Below are positions 9,413 to 17,231 of a stretch of DNA of 64,000 nucleotides, one piece after another (position 1 is the first letter of the stretch; the number at the start of each line of letters is the position of its first letter). This stretch comes from an uncultured Pelagibacteraceae bacterium (GTDB taxonomy: Bacteria; Pseudomonadota; Alphaproteobacteria; Pelagibacterales; Pelagibacteraceae), in contig CACJQI010000006.1 in NCBI GenBank assembly GCA_902595535.1, forward strand, positions 1-64,000, given 5' to 3'. Both the position numbers and the translations under genes were made by a program. The notes under the pieces are model-generated. The model had not been told where the DNA came from. It saw nothing but the letters and a program-made list of their open reading frames with translations, and did no database searches.

Positions 9413-10126
9413 TTAGTTATTTTTATAAATATAAATAAAATTGTCTTCATCAGGTTGATTTTTATTATTAATTTCCTGAATCTTTTGAATAGGAGTACCT
9501 AAATTAAAAGGTTCTTTTAATAAATTAATTTTTCTATGTTGACCAGTTGCAATTTCTTTATTCAAAAAAATATTTTCATAGCTATTAAATGCAAAATATT
9601 TACAATTTGAATTTCTTAAATTTTTTAAAATTTTTTTAATCAATGAAAATGGTAGATGAATAAAAAAATCTCTCATTAATATAAAATCATAATTATTAAA
9701 ATCATTATATTCAGTTAAATCTCTACAATAAAATTTGACATTTGAATTTGATTGAAATGTAAATCTATTTTTATTCATTAGATCTTCCACAATATCAATA
9801 CCAATATATTGGACATCTAATTCAAAAATTTTTTTAATCCAGGCACAATCACCACAAGGAGCATCTAAAATATTTTTAATATTATTTTCTTTAAAAAATT
9901 TTTGTAATTCTAAAATCAAGTTATTTGTTTGAATTGAATTGGCTGCTGAACCAGGACCAGAGTAAGATTGACTTAAATCAAATTTTTTATTTTTATTCCA
10001 ATGATTTGATTTGTAAATTGAATTAAAGACAATTTTGTTTAATGTTTTTTGATTTACAAATTTTGAAAATAAATTATTAACAAATATTTTTCTAATCCAA
10101 TAATATTTGTTTAAATACTTGCTCAA
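9413..10126 (-). CDS. Class I SAM-dependent methyltransferase
   Basis: 237 residues. Motif I is ILDAPCGDCAWIKK near residue 100, followed by YIGIDIVEDL (motif II acidic residue) and YDFILMRDFFIHLPF (post II/III), typical of Rossmann-fold methyltransferases. The N-terminal 60 or so residues, basic and aromatic, are specific to a group often found near surface glycan genes. The start is TTG at 10126; no ATG is available in frame close by. Only about 80 bases separate it from the tRNA gene on the other strand. Substrate unknown. Confidence 0.65.
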   Translation of the reverse strand: MSKYLNKYYWIRKIFVNNLFSKFVNQKTLNKIVFNSIYKSNHWNKNKKFDLSQSYSGPGSAANSIQTNNLILELQKFFKENNIKNILDAPCGDCAWIKKIFELDVQYIGIDIVEDLMNKNRFTFQSNSNVKFYCRDLTEYNDFNNYDFILMRDFFIHLPFSLIKKILKNLRNSNCKYFAFNSYENIFLNKEIATGQHRKINLLKEPFNLGTPIQKIQEINNKNQPDEDNFIYIYKNN

Positions 10127-10207
10127 AATATGAAATTTTTAAAATTTTAATAATTAATAGTATATTGAATTAAAATTTAAAAATAGTATAAAACTCAGGT
10201 ATTGTAT

Positions 10208-10284
10208 GGCGGGGTAGCTCAGTTGGTTAGAGCGCAGGACTCATAAGCCTGAGGTCAGTGGTTCGATCCCACTTCCCGCTACCA
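10208..10284 (+). tRNA. tRNA-Met (anticodon CAT), island attachment site
   Basis: A complete 77-base tRNA including an encoded CCA. The acceptor stem is GGCGGGG with TCCCGCT, the D arm GCTC...GAGC, the anticodon loop CTCATAA with CAT at 10242-10244, and the T arm AGTGG TTCGATC CCACT. A31 faces G39, a mismatch at the bottom of the anticodon stem. G1 pairs with U72, unlike the initiator, so it is an elongator Met tRNA. A CAT anticodon could also be lysidine-modified tRNA-Ile; I judge Met more likely. Its last 53 bases are repeated at 18156-18208, so it serves as the left attachment site of the island. Confidence 0.95.
10232..10284 (+). repeat. attL: 53-base direct repeat inside tRNA-Met
   Basis: The tRNA 3' part from GCGCAGGACTC through ACCA. 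It is identical to 18156-18208 except that C at 10276 is A at 18200. The repeat spans the anticodon arm, variable loop, T arm and 3' acceptor strand, so integration keeps the tRNA functional at this end. Confidence 0.9.
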
Positions 10285-10327
10285 AAAACTAAGCCTTATT
10301 TAAGGTTAAACATTTTCAAATATCAAT

Positions 10328-10348
10328 TGCCCCACTCATGCTCCAATG
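10328..10348 (+). repeat. 21-base repeat near the left island end (copy 1)
   Basis: TGCCCCACTCATGCTCCAATG, matching 18017-18037 at 20 of 21 positions. It lies between the tRNA and the integrase remnant. A copy near each end of the island suggests an arm-type recombinase binding site or the leader of a second integrase copy. Its role is not established. Confidence 0.7.
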
Positions 10349-10359
10349 AGGTAAATTAA

Positions 10360-10496
10360 ATGGCAACGTTTAGAAGAAGAATGGGCAAATGAGAAGTACG
10401 AGTTAGAAAATATAATAATAAAACAATTTCAAAAAAATATTTACTAATATTGAAGATACAATGAGTAGCACTAGAAATGCTGACAATAAATTATAA
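10360..10496 (+). pseudogene. Tyrosine-integrase N-terminal remnant
   Basis: From the ATG at 10360 the translation is MATFRRRMGK, a TGA stop, then EVRVRKYNNKTISKK. This is the start of an arm-DNA-binding integrase with the usual conserved Trp codon (as in GKWEVRVR) changed to TGA. About one base is missing near 10440; in the shifted frame the sequence continues FTNIEDT...TRNADNKL before a stop at 10494-10496, as in integrases of tRNA-borne islands. No catalytic domain is found downstream, where the aldehyde dehydrogenase gene begins. The gene is dead and truncated to about 45 codons. Its position next to the tRNA fits the enzyme that built the island. Confidence 0.7.
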
Positions 10497-10553
10497 AAGA
10501 GTATATTTAAATATTAAACGATTAATGATAAATTTAAATTATTTTATTTGTAT

Positions 10554-12074
10554 TTAACTTATTTCATCTTGTTTATTATCTGAACAATCAAACCAAATAG
10601 TTTTTAAATTTGTATATTGATCATGTGCATGTATGCCATTATCTCGACCACCAAAACCTGATTGCTTAAAACCTCCAAAGGGAGTAGTGGCATCTCCCTC
10701 TCCAAAGGTATTTACAGTAACAGTGCCTGCCTTAATATCTCTAGCAGCTCTCATTGCTTTTTTGTTATTAGAAGTAAATATTGAAGCAGTCAAACCATAA
10801 AGTGTATTATTAGCAATTTGAATAGCTTCCTCATCACTTGAAACTGTAATAATAACTAAGATTGGTCCAAAAATTTCTTCCTTAATTAATTTAGAATTAT
10901 GTTTTAGATTACTACATTCAAAAATTGTTGGAAAAACATACTTATTATCTTTTGTCTCTCCTCCTAAAATGAGTTTTAATTTTTCTTTTTTGGCTATTTT
11001 TAAATAATTCTCAACTTTTTTAAAATGTTCTTTGCTGACTAAAGTTCCTAAATTATAAATAGGATTAGTGGGATCTCCTGTTCTCCATTCCCTAGATCTT
11101 GCAATTATTTTTTTTATCAATGTTTCTTTAACTTTTTTATGTACTATTAATCTTGAGGATGCTGAACAATTTTGTCCCATATTCCAAAACCCACCCTGAA
11201 CAACATTTTTTGCTATATTATCTAAATCTTCTGCATCTTCTAGAACTATAGCTGGATTTTTACCACCACATTCTAATGTAATATTTTTTAAATTTGAATT
11301 TGATGAATATTCTAAGAATTTTTTTCCAGTTACTGTAGAGCCCGTAAAAGAAACCATGTCTATGTCTTTATGTAAACCAATTGCTTTTCCTATTTTACTT
11401 CCAAGTCCCAATACAACATTGAAAACACCATCAGGTATTCCTGCTTCTTTAGCTAATTCAGCAATCCTTAGTGAGGTTAAGGATGTTTGTTCAGCTGGTT
11501 TCACAATTACACTATTTCCACTAGCTAGAGCTGGTCCTATTTTCCAAGCTAACATCAACATTGGGAAATTCCAAGGTAACACACACCCTACAACACCAAC
11601 AGGCTCTCTAATAATTATAGACATCGCCTCATGGCCCACTGGCGCTGCTTGGTCATAAATTTTATCAGCTAATTCAGCATGCCATTTTAAGGTATTTATT
11701 GTTTCAGGTAGATCTATGGTAATTATGTCTCTTATGGGCTTACCACTATCTATACATTCTAAAACGCAAAGTTCATTTTTGTTTCTTTCAATTAACTTAC
11801 AAAGTTTTATTAGAATATTTTTTCTTTCTGAGGGGTGTAATCTACTCCATCTTCCATCTTCAAAGGCTTCTCTTGACTTTAGAACCGCAAAGTTTAAATC
11901 TTTTTCATTGCTACAATATATTTTATTAATAATCTTTTTTGTATTTGGGTCTATGTTATTGATACTTTCTTTTCCAAAAGATTTTTTAAAACCTCCATTA
12001 ATAAATTGATTTGAGGGATAATTTATATTTTTTGCGATTGACTGAATTTCCTTATGAGTTAACAGATCATTCAT
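10554..12074 (-). CDS. NAD(P)-dependent aldehyde dehydrogenase (PuuC-like), island cargo
   Basis: 506 residues, full length for the superfamily. PWNFPM near residue 165, the FTGSTVTGK cofactor loop, catalytic Glu in LECGGKNP and catalytic Cys in GQNCSASS are all present. The C-terminal TPFGGFKQSGFGGRD followed by LKTIWF is closest to the gamma-glutamyl-aminobutyraldehyde dehydrogenase (PuuC/KauB) branch. It oxidises an aldehyde to a carboxylate with NAD(P)+ in the cytoplasm. It is the last gene of the island operon, two bases after the DHDPS-family gene, so it probably oxidises that enzyme's aldehyde or semialdehyde product. Confidence 0.85.
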   Translation of the reverse strand: MNDLLTHKEIQSIAKNINYPSNQFINGGFKKSFGKESINNIDPNTKKIINKIYCSNEKDLNFAVLKSREAFEDGRWSRLHPSERKNILIKLCKLIERNKNELCVLECIDSGKPIRDIITIDLPETINTLKWHAELADKIYDQAAPVGHEAMSIIIREPVGVVGCVLPWNFPMLMLAWKIGPALASGNSVIVKPAEQTSLTSLRIAELAKEAGIPDGVFNVVLGLGSKIGKAIGLHKDIDMVSFTGSTVTGKKFLEYSSNSNLKNITLECGGKNPAIVLEDAEDLDNIAKNVVQGGFWNMGQNCSASSRLIVHKKVKETLIKKIIARSREWRTGDPTNPIYNLGTLVSKEHFKKVENYLKIAKKEKLKLILGGETKDNKYVFPTIFECSNLKHNSKLIKEEIFGPILVIITVSSDEEAIQIANNTLYGLTASIFTSNNKKAMRAARDIKAGTVTVNTFGEGDATTPFGGFKQSGFGGRDNGIHAHDQYTNLKTIWFDCSDNKQDEIS

Positions 12075-12076
12075 AG

Positions 12077-12982
12077 TTATTTTCCTTTCTTTATATTATC
12101 AAAACTCTGATTCATAGTTGATAAAACTAACTCTATTATTCTTTTTTCATCCTTATTTAGCGCTCTAAGAGGTAGCCTTGGTGGACCCACTGGCATTCCC
12201 TGAATTTCCATGCAAAATTTTATTGATTGCACAAATTTACCACCATTTTCTAATAAATCCAATATAGGGAGAAGAGTTAACATAATTTCTTTTCCTAAAA
12301 TAAAATCTTTTTTCAAGACGCAAGCTTCATAAAGAGCAATATGTATTTCTGGTGCGAAGTTAGATCCTCCACAAACCCAAGATCTAGCTCCCCATGCAAA
12401 AAATTCAAGAGCTTGATCATCAGCTCCACATGAAATCTGAATCTGTGGAAATTCCTTAGCTAATATATGAAGCTTTGATGGACTTCCTGAACTTTCTTTT
12501 ATAGCAAAAAAGTTTTTACTTTTTGAAACTATCTCTAAATATTCTTTTCCCATTTCAGATCCCATTTTTCCTGGAAAGTTATAAAGTAATATTGGCATGT
12601 CTACAGATCTATCAATCGTTAAGGCATGATTAGCATTTTCTCTTTGTGTTGGTTGTGAGTATGGAGGACTAGTAATTAGTATAGCATCATATTGCAAATC
12701 TTTTGAAGTTTTAGCTAAAAATACACAATCTTCAGTCCTCAAAGACCCTACACCTGCAACTAATGGAATTTTGTCTTTTACAATTTTTTTTGCAAATTTT
12801 AATATCTCAATTCTTTCAGATAAAGACTGGGCATAATATTCTCCTGTAGTACCTCCAACAATAATTCCATGAACTTTACTATCAATTAGATGTTTTAAAA
12901 TTTTTTCTAAATTATTAAAATCTATTTTAAAATCTTTTTTGTAAGGCGTAACAATAGGTGTAAATATTCCATCAAAATTCAT
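12077..12982 (-). CDS. Dihydrodipicolinate synthase/N-acetylneuraminate lyase superfamily enzyme, island cargo
   Basis: 301 residues, a class I aldolase-type TIM barrel. GGTTGEYY near residue 43 is the oxo-acid binding loop, YNFPG near residue 137 holds the catalytic Tyr, and IKESSGSP near residue 161 holds the Schiff-base Lys. True lysine-pathway DapA is unlikely given the catabolic operon. Family members in such operons are keto-deoxy-sugar-acid dehydratases or aldolases, or the pyrroline-4-hydroxy-2-carboxylate deaminase of hydroxyproline breakdown. An aldehyde dehydrogenase follows by two bases, which suits a pathway through alpha-ketoglutarate semialdehyde. That assignment is inference. 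Confidence 0.8.
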   Translation of the reverse strand: MNFDGIFTPIVTPYKKDFKIDFNNLEKILKHLIDSKVHGIIVGGTTGEYYAQSLSERIEILKFAKKIVKDKIPLVAGVGSLRTEDCVFLAKTSKDLQYDAILITSPPYSQPTQRENANHALTIDRSVDMPILLYNFPGKMGSEMGKEYLEIVSKSKNFFAIKESSGSPSKLHILAKEFPQIQISCGADDQALEFFAWGARSWVCGGSNFAPEIHIALYEACVLKKDFILGKEIMLTLLPILDLLENGGKFVQSIKFCMEIQGMPVGPPRLPLRALNKDEKRIIELVLSTMNQSFDNIKKGK

Positions 12983-12986
12983 AATA

Positions 12987-14087
12987 TTATTTCACTTCTT
13001 CTATTGGATTCCCCAAAACTTCATAATTAGGCTCAACTCCAAGACCAGGTAAATCTGAAGCATACATAAATCCATCTTTTATTACCGGACCTCCTTTTGC
13101 TATTTCAACATTTGTGTATTCATGAAAAGCAGATGATTGAAAATGATAAGCTTTAGGCGTGGAATGAGCTAAGTGCGCAATAGCTGAAGTTGCTATTTCT
13201 CCTCCCCAAGCATCTTCGATAGTCATATGAATACCTAGGGTGACACATAAATCTCTAAATTGTTTTGCTTTAGTTAAACCTCCAATTCTATTTATTTTCA
13301 AATTAACAACATCCATAGCATTATCGTTATAACCTCTCATAAGCATATTAATACTATCCATACATTCATCTAAAATAAAAGGATGGTTTGTATGTTTTCT
13401 TATTGAAAAACATTCTTCATAACTTGTACAAGGTTGTTCTAAATATATTCCTATATCTTTAACAGCACTAACAACTCTCATAGCTTCGTGCTGCAACCAT
13501 CCACAATTTGCATCAGCATTTAAAATATTTCCTTTGTTAAGTTTTTCTGACACTTTAATAATTCTTTCAATATCTTCATCAGCATTAGCCCCAACTTTCA
13601 TTTGAAATTGCTTAAACCCTTGTTTTTGATAATCGACTATGTTTTTAACCATTTCATCTGGTTCTCTTCTACTAACAACTTTAAATAGCTTTACACCTTT
13701 ATTTAACATGCCTCCTAAAAGTTTATAAACAGGATATGATGTTTTTTTACCTAAGATATCCCAACAAGCCATATCAATAGCTGATTTCGCATAGGGATGT
13801 CCTTTTAGTGAGTCATCCATAATTGTATTAATCATATTAATATCTGTTGGGTCTAAGCCAATTAATTTTTCTGAAATTTTTGCAATACCAACTCTAGCAC
13901 CTTCTGCAAATGCAGGTAAATAAGAAGGTCCAAGCGGACAAGTTTCACCAACACCAATAATTCCATTATCAGTCTCGATTGTTATAACTGTACTATCAAA
14001 AGAAGCAAATGATTGCTTAGCCCAACTATAACTTCCTTCTTTCATAGGAAGATCAACTTTAAATATTTTTATTTTTTTTATTTTCAT
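12987..14087 (-). CDS. Mandelate racemase/enolase-superfamily enzyme (hydroxyproline-betaine epimerase-like)
   Basis: 366 residues: a capping domain (1 to about 125), then a TIM barrel. Catalytic Lys in the KVG segment (FQMKVGA near residue 163), metal ligands in LNADANCGW, LEQPC and LDECMDS, and a second Lys in VNLKINRIGG near residue 263. GETCPLGPSY and EDAWGGEIATSA recall 4-hydroxyproline betaine 2-epimerase (HpbD) and cis-3-hydroxyproline dehydratase, from memory. Family members abstract an alpha proton from a carboxylate substrate, here probably an imino- or amino-acid derivative. It precedes the DHDPS-family gene by four bases in the island operon. Confidence 0.78.
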   Translation of the reverse strand: MKIKKIKIFKVDLPMKEGSYSWAKQSFASFDSTVITIETDNGIIGVGETCPLGPSYLPAFAEGARVGIAKISEKLIGLDPTDINMINTIMDDSLKGHPYAKSAIDMACWDILGKKTSYPVYKLLGGMLNKGVKLFKVVSRREPDEMVKNIVDYQKQGFKQFQMKVGANADEDIERIIKVSEKLNKGNILNADANCGWLQHEAMRVVSAVKDIGIYLEQPCTSYEECFSIRKHTNHPFILDECMDSINMLMRGYNDNAMDVVNLKINRIGGLTKAKQFRDLCVTLGIHMTIEDAWGGEIATSAIAHLAHSTPKAYHFQSSAFHEYTNVEIAKGGPVIKDGFMYASDLPGLGVEPNYEVLGNPIEEVK

Positions 14088-14105
14088 ATTTTTACCTTTT
14101 TTATT

Positions 14106-14828
14106 TTAAAGAATCTTACTTAAAAATTCTTTTGTTCTTATTTTTTTTGGATTTGATATCAAATCTTTAGGTGATCCTATTTCATGAATTTTACCCTCAT
14201 GAAAAAAAGCAACTCTGTTAGCTACCTCTCTTGCAAAAGGTATTTCGTGAGTAACCACAATCATTGTCATGCCTTCGTCAGCAAGCATTCTTAGGGTATC
14301 CAAAACCTCGCCTACAAGTTCTGGATCTAAAGCAGAAGTTATCTCATCTAATAAAAGATAACTAGGAGACATAGCAAGAGCTCTAGCTATTGCTAATCTT
14401 TGTTGCTGACCTCCTGATAATTCAGAAGGATAATGATTTAATTTTTCTTTTAAACCAACTTTAATTAAATGTTCTTCTGCTAGATCATTGCTCTCTTTTT
14501 TTGACATTTTTAAGACTAATTTCAAGGCCAAACTCACGTTATTTAAAGCGGTTAGATGAGGGAATGTATTGAATTGCTGAAAGACTATCCCTAATTTTTT
14601 TCTTAATTCATTTTGATTTGTATTTTTATCATGAACGCTAATTTCATCCACTAAAACCTCTCCCTTATCTATTCCTTCCAATGCGTTGACGCATAAGAGC
14701 AAAGTAGATTTTCCAGAACCACTAGCCCCAACTAAACAAACAACTTCACCATTATTAACTTCTAAATCAATTCCATCCAAAACTTTTAAATCCCCATAAG
14801 ATTTATGAACATCTTTGATTTTAATCAT
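14106..14828 (-). CDS. Polar amino acid ABC transporter ATP-binding protein, island cargo
   Basis: 240 residues. Walker A GASGSGKST near residue 33, Q-loop FQQFNTFPHLTA, signature LSGGQQQR near residue 138, Walker B YLLLDEITSALDP, H-loop VVTHE. The length and sequence are those of the GlnQ/HisP subfamily that powers polar amino acid uptake at the inner membrane. It sits between the two permease genes and the enolase-family gene on the same strand, completing a full importer inside the island. Confidence 0.93.
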   Translation of the reverse strand: MIKIKDVHKSYGDLKVLDGIDLEVNNGEVVCLVGASGSGKSTLLLCVNALEGIDKGEVLVDEISVHDKNTNQNELRKKLGIVFQQFNTFPHLTALNNVSLALKLVLKMSKKESNDLAEEHLIKVGLKEKLNHYPSELSGGQQQRLAIARALAMSPSYLLLDEITSALDPELVGEVLDTLRMLADEGMTMIVVTHEIPFAREVANRVAFFHEGKIHEIGSPKDLISNPKKIRTKEFLSKIL

Positions 14829-14861
14829 TTTTCTTTTCTCCTTCTTCTATTCATTATTTAA

Positions 14862-15530
14862 TCATCTTATTTCCATCGATTTGATATGATTTTTTTCTTC
14901 ATATTTTTCTGCTAAGTAGGTTATTAAGTAGCACATAACATAATAAAAAACACCCGCTCCTAAAAGGATAAGTATTGGTTCATGAACTCTGTTAATTATT
15001 ATTTGAGAAGACCTTAATAATTCTGGCGGAGTTGCTCCCATTACTGCTATTAAAGAAGTGTCTTTCATTAATCCTAACATCAGTCCTGTCCAAGAAGGAA
15101 AAATATTTTTAAAACCAATAGGAATAACTATAAAAATAAAATCTTGAAGATAAGTCATTCCCAAACCTCTTGATGAATTTCTGGTTACTTTCGGCACAGA
15201 ATTTATACCAGCCAAAATAACTTCAGCTACATAACCTGAGATATAGACTGATAAAGTTAAAATTCCGGATAAAAAAGGATCCATAGGATAGCCAGCAATA
15301 GCCATAAAACTGTTAAATAAAACAAATTGCAGTATTAGAGGAACAGATCTTATAATATCTATATATATTCCTAATAAATAAAAAATAATTTTACTACTTG
15401 ATGATCTTGCCCACCCTATAAAAAAACCAATAAAGGTTCCTATTATCCCTGAAGATATTGTTAAAACAAAAGTGATTAGAGCTCCTTGGGACATAAACAG
15501 CAAATCATTCAACGTAAAACTATAATTCAT
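14862..15530 (-). CDS. Polar amino acid ABC transporter permease (second subunit), island cargo
   Basis: 222 residues with about five membrane segments. The EAA loop is seen as SSRGLGMTYLQDFIFIVIPIG near residues 118-138, the ATPase-docking site of HisM/GlnP-type permeases. The start ATG at 15530 overlaps the stop of the upstream permease by four bases, indicating coupled translation. It pairs with that permease to form the transmembrane channel. Confidence 0.9.
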   Translation of the reverse strand: MNYSFTLNDLLFMSQGALITFVLTISSGIIGTFIGFFIGWARSSSSKIIFYLLGIYIDIIRSVPLILQFVLFNSFMAIAGYPMDPFLSGILTLSVYISGYVAEVILAGINSVPKVTRNSSRGLGMTYLQDFIFIVIPIGFKNIFPSWTGLMLGLMKDTSLIAVMGATPPELLRSSQIIINRVHEPILILLGAGVFYYVMCYLITYLAEKYEEKNHIKSMEIR

Positions 15531-16189
15531 ATCCTTAAATATTTTTTAGCTATGAAGCCTGAGCTTAATAATATTGACTTTGAAATAAAAATATAAATAA
15601 GGGCTGCTATAAAATAAAATTCAAATGGCCTAAATGTTTGAGATTGGAGAAAGGTTGTCATTCCGGTTAATTCTTGAAGACCAATAATTATACCAAGGGA
15701 AGTCCCCATCATTGCCCAAATAAATTGATTAGTCATTGGAAGAAAAACTGTTTTTAAAACTTGAGGATAAATAACATAAACATAAGTTTGAAAATTATTT
15801 AAACCTAGGCCTTTTGCAGCTTGATTTTGATTTTTTGATACCGATGAAAAACCGCCTCTTAAAATTTCTGTCATGTATCCTGCATTATTAAATGCAATAG
15901 CTCCCAATACAGCAACATAAGAAGACAAGTGTATTCCAAATGAACCTAAGCCAAAATAAGCTATATAAATTTGTAAAAGAGCAGGAGTATTTCTTGCAAT
16001 CGAAATCCACGTTTTAGTAAAATTTCTTAAAAAAATATTATCATTTTTTTGCCAAATTACTAAAATAGAAGCTATTAAAAGGCCGATAATAGAACTGAGA
16101 ATAGTTAATTCTAAAGTAAGAATAGCTCCCTCAAAAAGATCAGGTAACCTTTTCCAGACAACTTTCCATTGAAATGTATAATCTAACAT
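15527..16189 (-). CDS. Polar amino acid ABC transporter permease (first subunit), island cargo
   Basis: 220 residues with several hydrophobic helices and the EAA loop QAAKGLGLNNFQTYVYVIYP near residue 117. HisQ/GlnP family. It follows the binding-protein gene across a 67-base gap containing a GC-rich hairpin, so expression is probably lower than that of the binding protein. Its 3' end overlaps the next permease gene by four bases. Confidence 0.9.
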   Translation of the reverse strand: MLDYTFQWKVVWKRLPDLFEGAILTLELTILSSIIGLLIASILVIWQKNDNIFLRNFTKTWISIARNTPALLQIYIAYFGLGSFGIHLSSYVAVLGAIAFNNAGYMTEILRGGFSSVSKNQNQAAKGLGLNNFQTYVYVIYPQVLKTVFLPMTNQFIWAMMGTSLGIIIGLQELTGMTTFLQSQTFRPFEFYFIAALIYIFISKSILLSSGFIAKKYLRI

Positions 16190-16218
16190 AAGATTTAATA
16201 TTTTTGGGTCTAGATTAC

Positions 16219-16242
16219 CTTAGGGGGCTGCGGCCCCCTAAG
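16219..16242 (-). promoter_or_regulatory. GC-rich hairpin between binding-protein and permease genes
   Basis: A perfect 10-base-pair stem, CTTAGGGGGC with GCCCCCTAAG, and a four-base TGCG loop. It stands out sharply in AT-rich DNA. On the minus strand it lies 14 bases after the binding-protein stop and 29 before the permease start. No T-tract follows directly in the direction of transcription, so it is more likely an RNA-stabilising or processing element, or a partial terminator, than a full terminator. Confidence 0.75.
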
Positions 16243-16256
16243 TTTGTTAAATAAAA

Positions 16257-17081
16257 TTAATATCCGTGTGTGCCTGGGAATGACATACTCGGAGCAGGAT
16301 AACCAAACCACTCTCTATAAAGTTCGTCTGTTCTACCATTCTTCCATTGGTGCCATACAAATAAATTAACCCAATTTAATAGACCATGATGAGATCTGTT
16401 AACCATCAATCCTGTCCAATCTGAAGGTGCTGTTGTAACACTGCAACAAACTTTCATTATACCTTTTCCAGCTCCTTTTGCATATTCACCGAAAATAGCA
16501 TTTGATTCAATAATAGCATCTACCTTACCTTGCTTAAGAGCTAAAAATTGCTCAGCATTAGAATTATATGAGATAACTTTATTACCCCGGCTTTTTAATT
16601 CATCTAATACTGCTGCTTCTCCAGAAGTACTTCTTACTGTACCTACTTTTTTACTCTTTAGATCTTCGTAAGAACTGATTGAACTATCAGCTGATACTGC
16701 AACTCCTAAGTCCCAAATTTGATATGGGATTGAAAAAGCTACTGACTTTGCTCTTTCAAGACTAGCTGTAGCCGAGGCTACTCCGACATCAACTCTTCCT
16801 GATAGGATTGCAGGAATACGGTCAGGACCAGGGGTTTCAACAAAAACTGGTTCAACTCCTAAAGCTGCTGCCATATCTTTACAAAACTCAACATCATAAC
16901 CGATAGGTTCATTGTTATTGTTACGCATTCCAACTGGTGGAACGTCTAACATAACACCACATTTTAATTTACCAGATGCTATTATATCATCTAGTTTATC
17001 CGCTTTAGCCCCTACAATTGCAAAAGTAAACAATGCAAAAAATAAGGTCAAAAACTTAGCTGTTAATTTAAATATATGCAT
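16257..17081 (-). CDS. Family 3 solute-binding protein, polar amino acid type, island cargo
   Basis: 274 residues. A signal peptide ends around residue 27 (cut near AKA), followed by the bilobed family 3 fold: KLKCGVMLDVPP, GYDVEFCKDMA, VDVGVASATAS and VGTVRSTSGEA. It is the periplasmic receptor of the island importer. Family 3 proteins usually bind amino acids or opine-like compounds, which fits imino-acid or betaine-derived enzymes downstream. It is the first gene of the minus-strand operon and is divergent from the IclR regulator at 17232, with a palindrome between them. Confidence 0.9.
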   Translation of the reverse strand: MHIFKLTAKFLTLFFALFTFAIVGAKADKLDDIIASGKLKCGVMLDVPPVGMRNNNNEPIGYDVEFCKDMAAALGVEPVFVETPGPDRIPAILSGRVDVGVASATASLERAKSVAFSIPYQIWDLGVAVSADSSISSYEDLKSKKVGTVRSTSGEAAVLDELKSRGNKVISYNSNAEQFLALKQGKVDAIIESNAIFGEYAKGAGKGIMKVCCSVTTAPSDWTGLMVNRSHHGLLNWVNLFVWHQWKNGRTDELYREWFGYPAPSMSFPGTHGY

Positions 17082-17157
17082 ATTAATTTTCCTTTATTTT
17101 AGAGTTTAATATATTTTAGAATATATTAGTTTCTGTATAATAAACATTAAAGTAAAT

Positions 17158-17175
17158 TTTAGATAATTATCTAAA
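17158..17175. promoter_or_regulatory. 18-base palindrome, candidate IclR operator
   Basis: TTTAGATAATTATCTAAA is a perfect inverted repeat in the 150-base divergent spacer between the importer operon and the IclR gene. IclR-family regulators commonly bind palindromes of this size in such spacers. AT-rich DNA produces some palindromes by chance, so confidence is moderate. Confidence 0.45.
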
Positions 17176-17231
17176 TAAAATAATATAGTTTACATATTTT
17201 AAACTTTTGATTAACATATTTAAACATTATT

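Noticed and set aside
10360..10496. TGA in the integrase remnant as recoded Trp
   Set aside because: Other genes in the window use TGA as stop (for example at 28782-28780) and TGG for Trp, and the remnant also has a frameshift, so it is decay rather than recoding.
11356..12009. Two plus-strand frames opposite the island aldehyde dehydrogenase
   Set aside because: Antisense shadows of a well-supported gene with all catalytic motifs on the minus strand.
12077..12982. Lysine-pathway DapA
   Set aside because: Genomic context is a catabolic transport operon in an island; the biosynthetic gene would not be expected there.
16219..16242. Calling the GC-rich hairpin a full terminator
   Set aside because: No T-tract follows on the minus strand, and the permease genes depend on transcription passing it.
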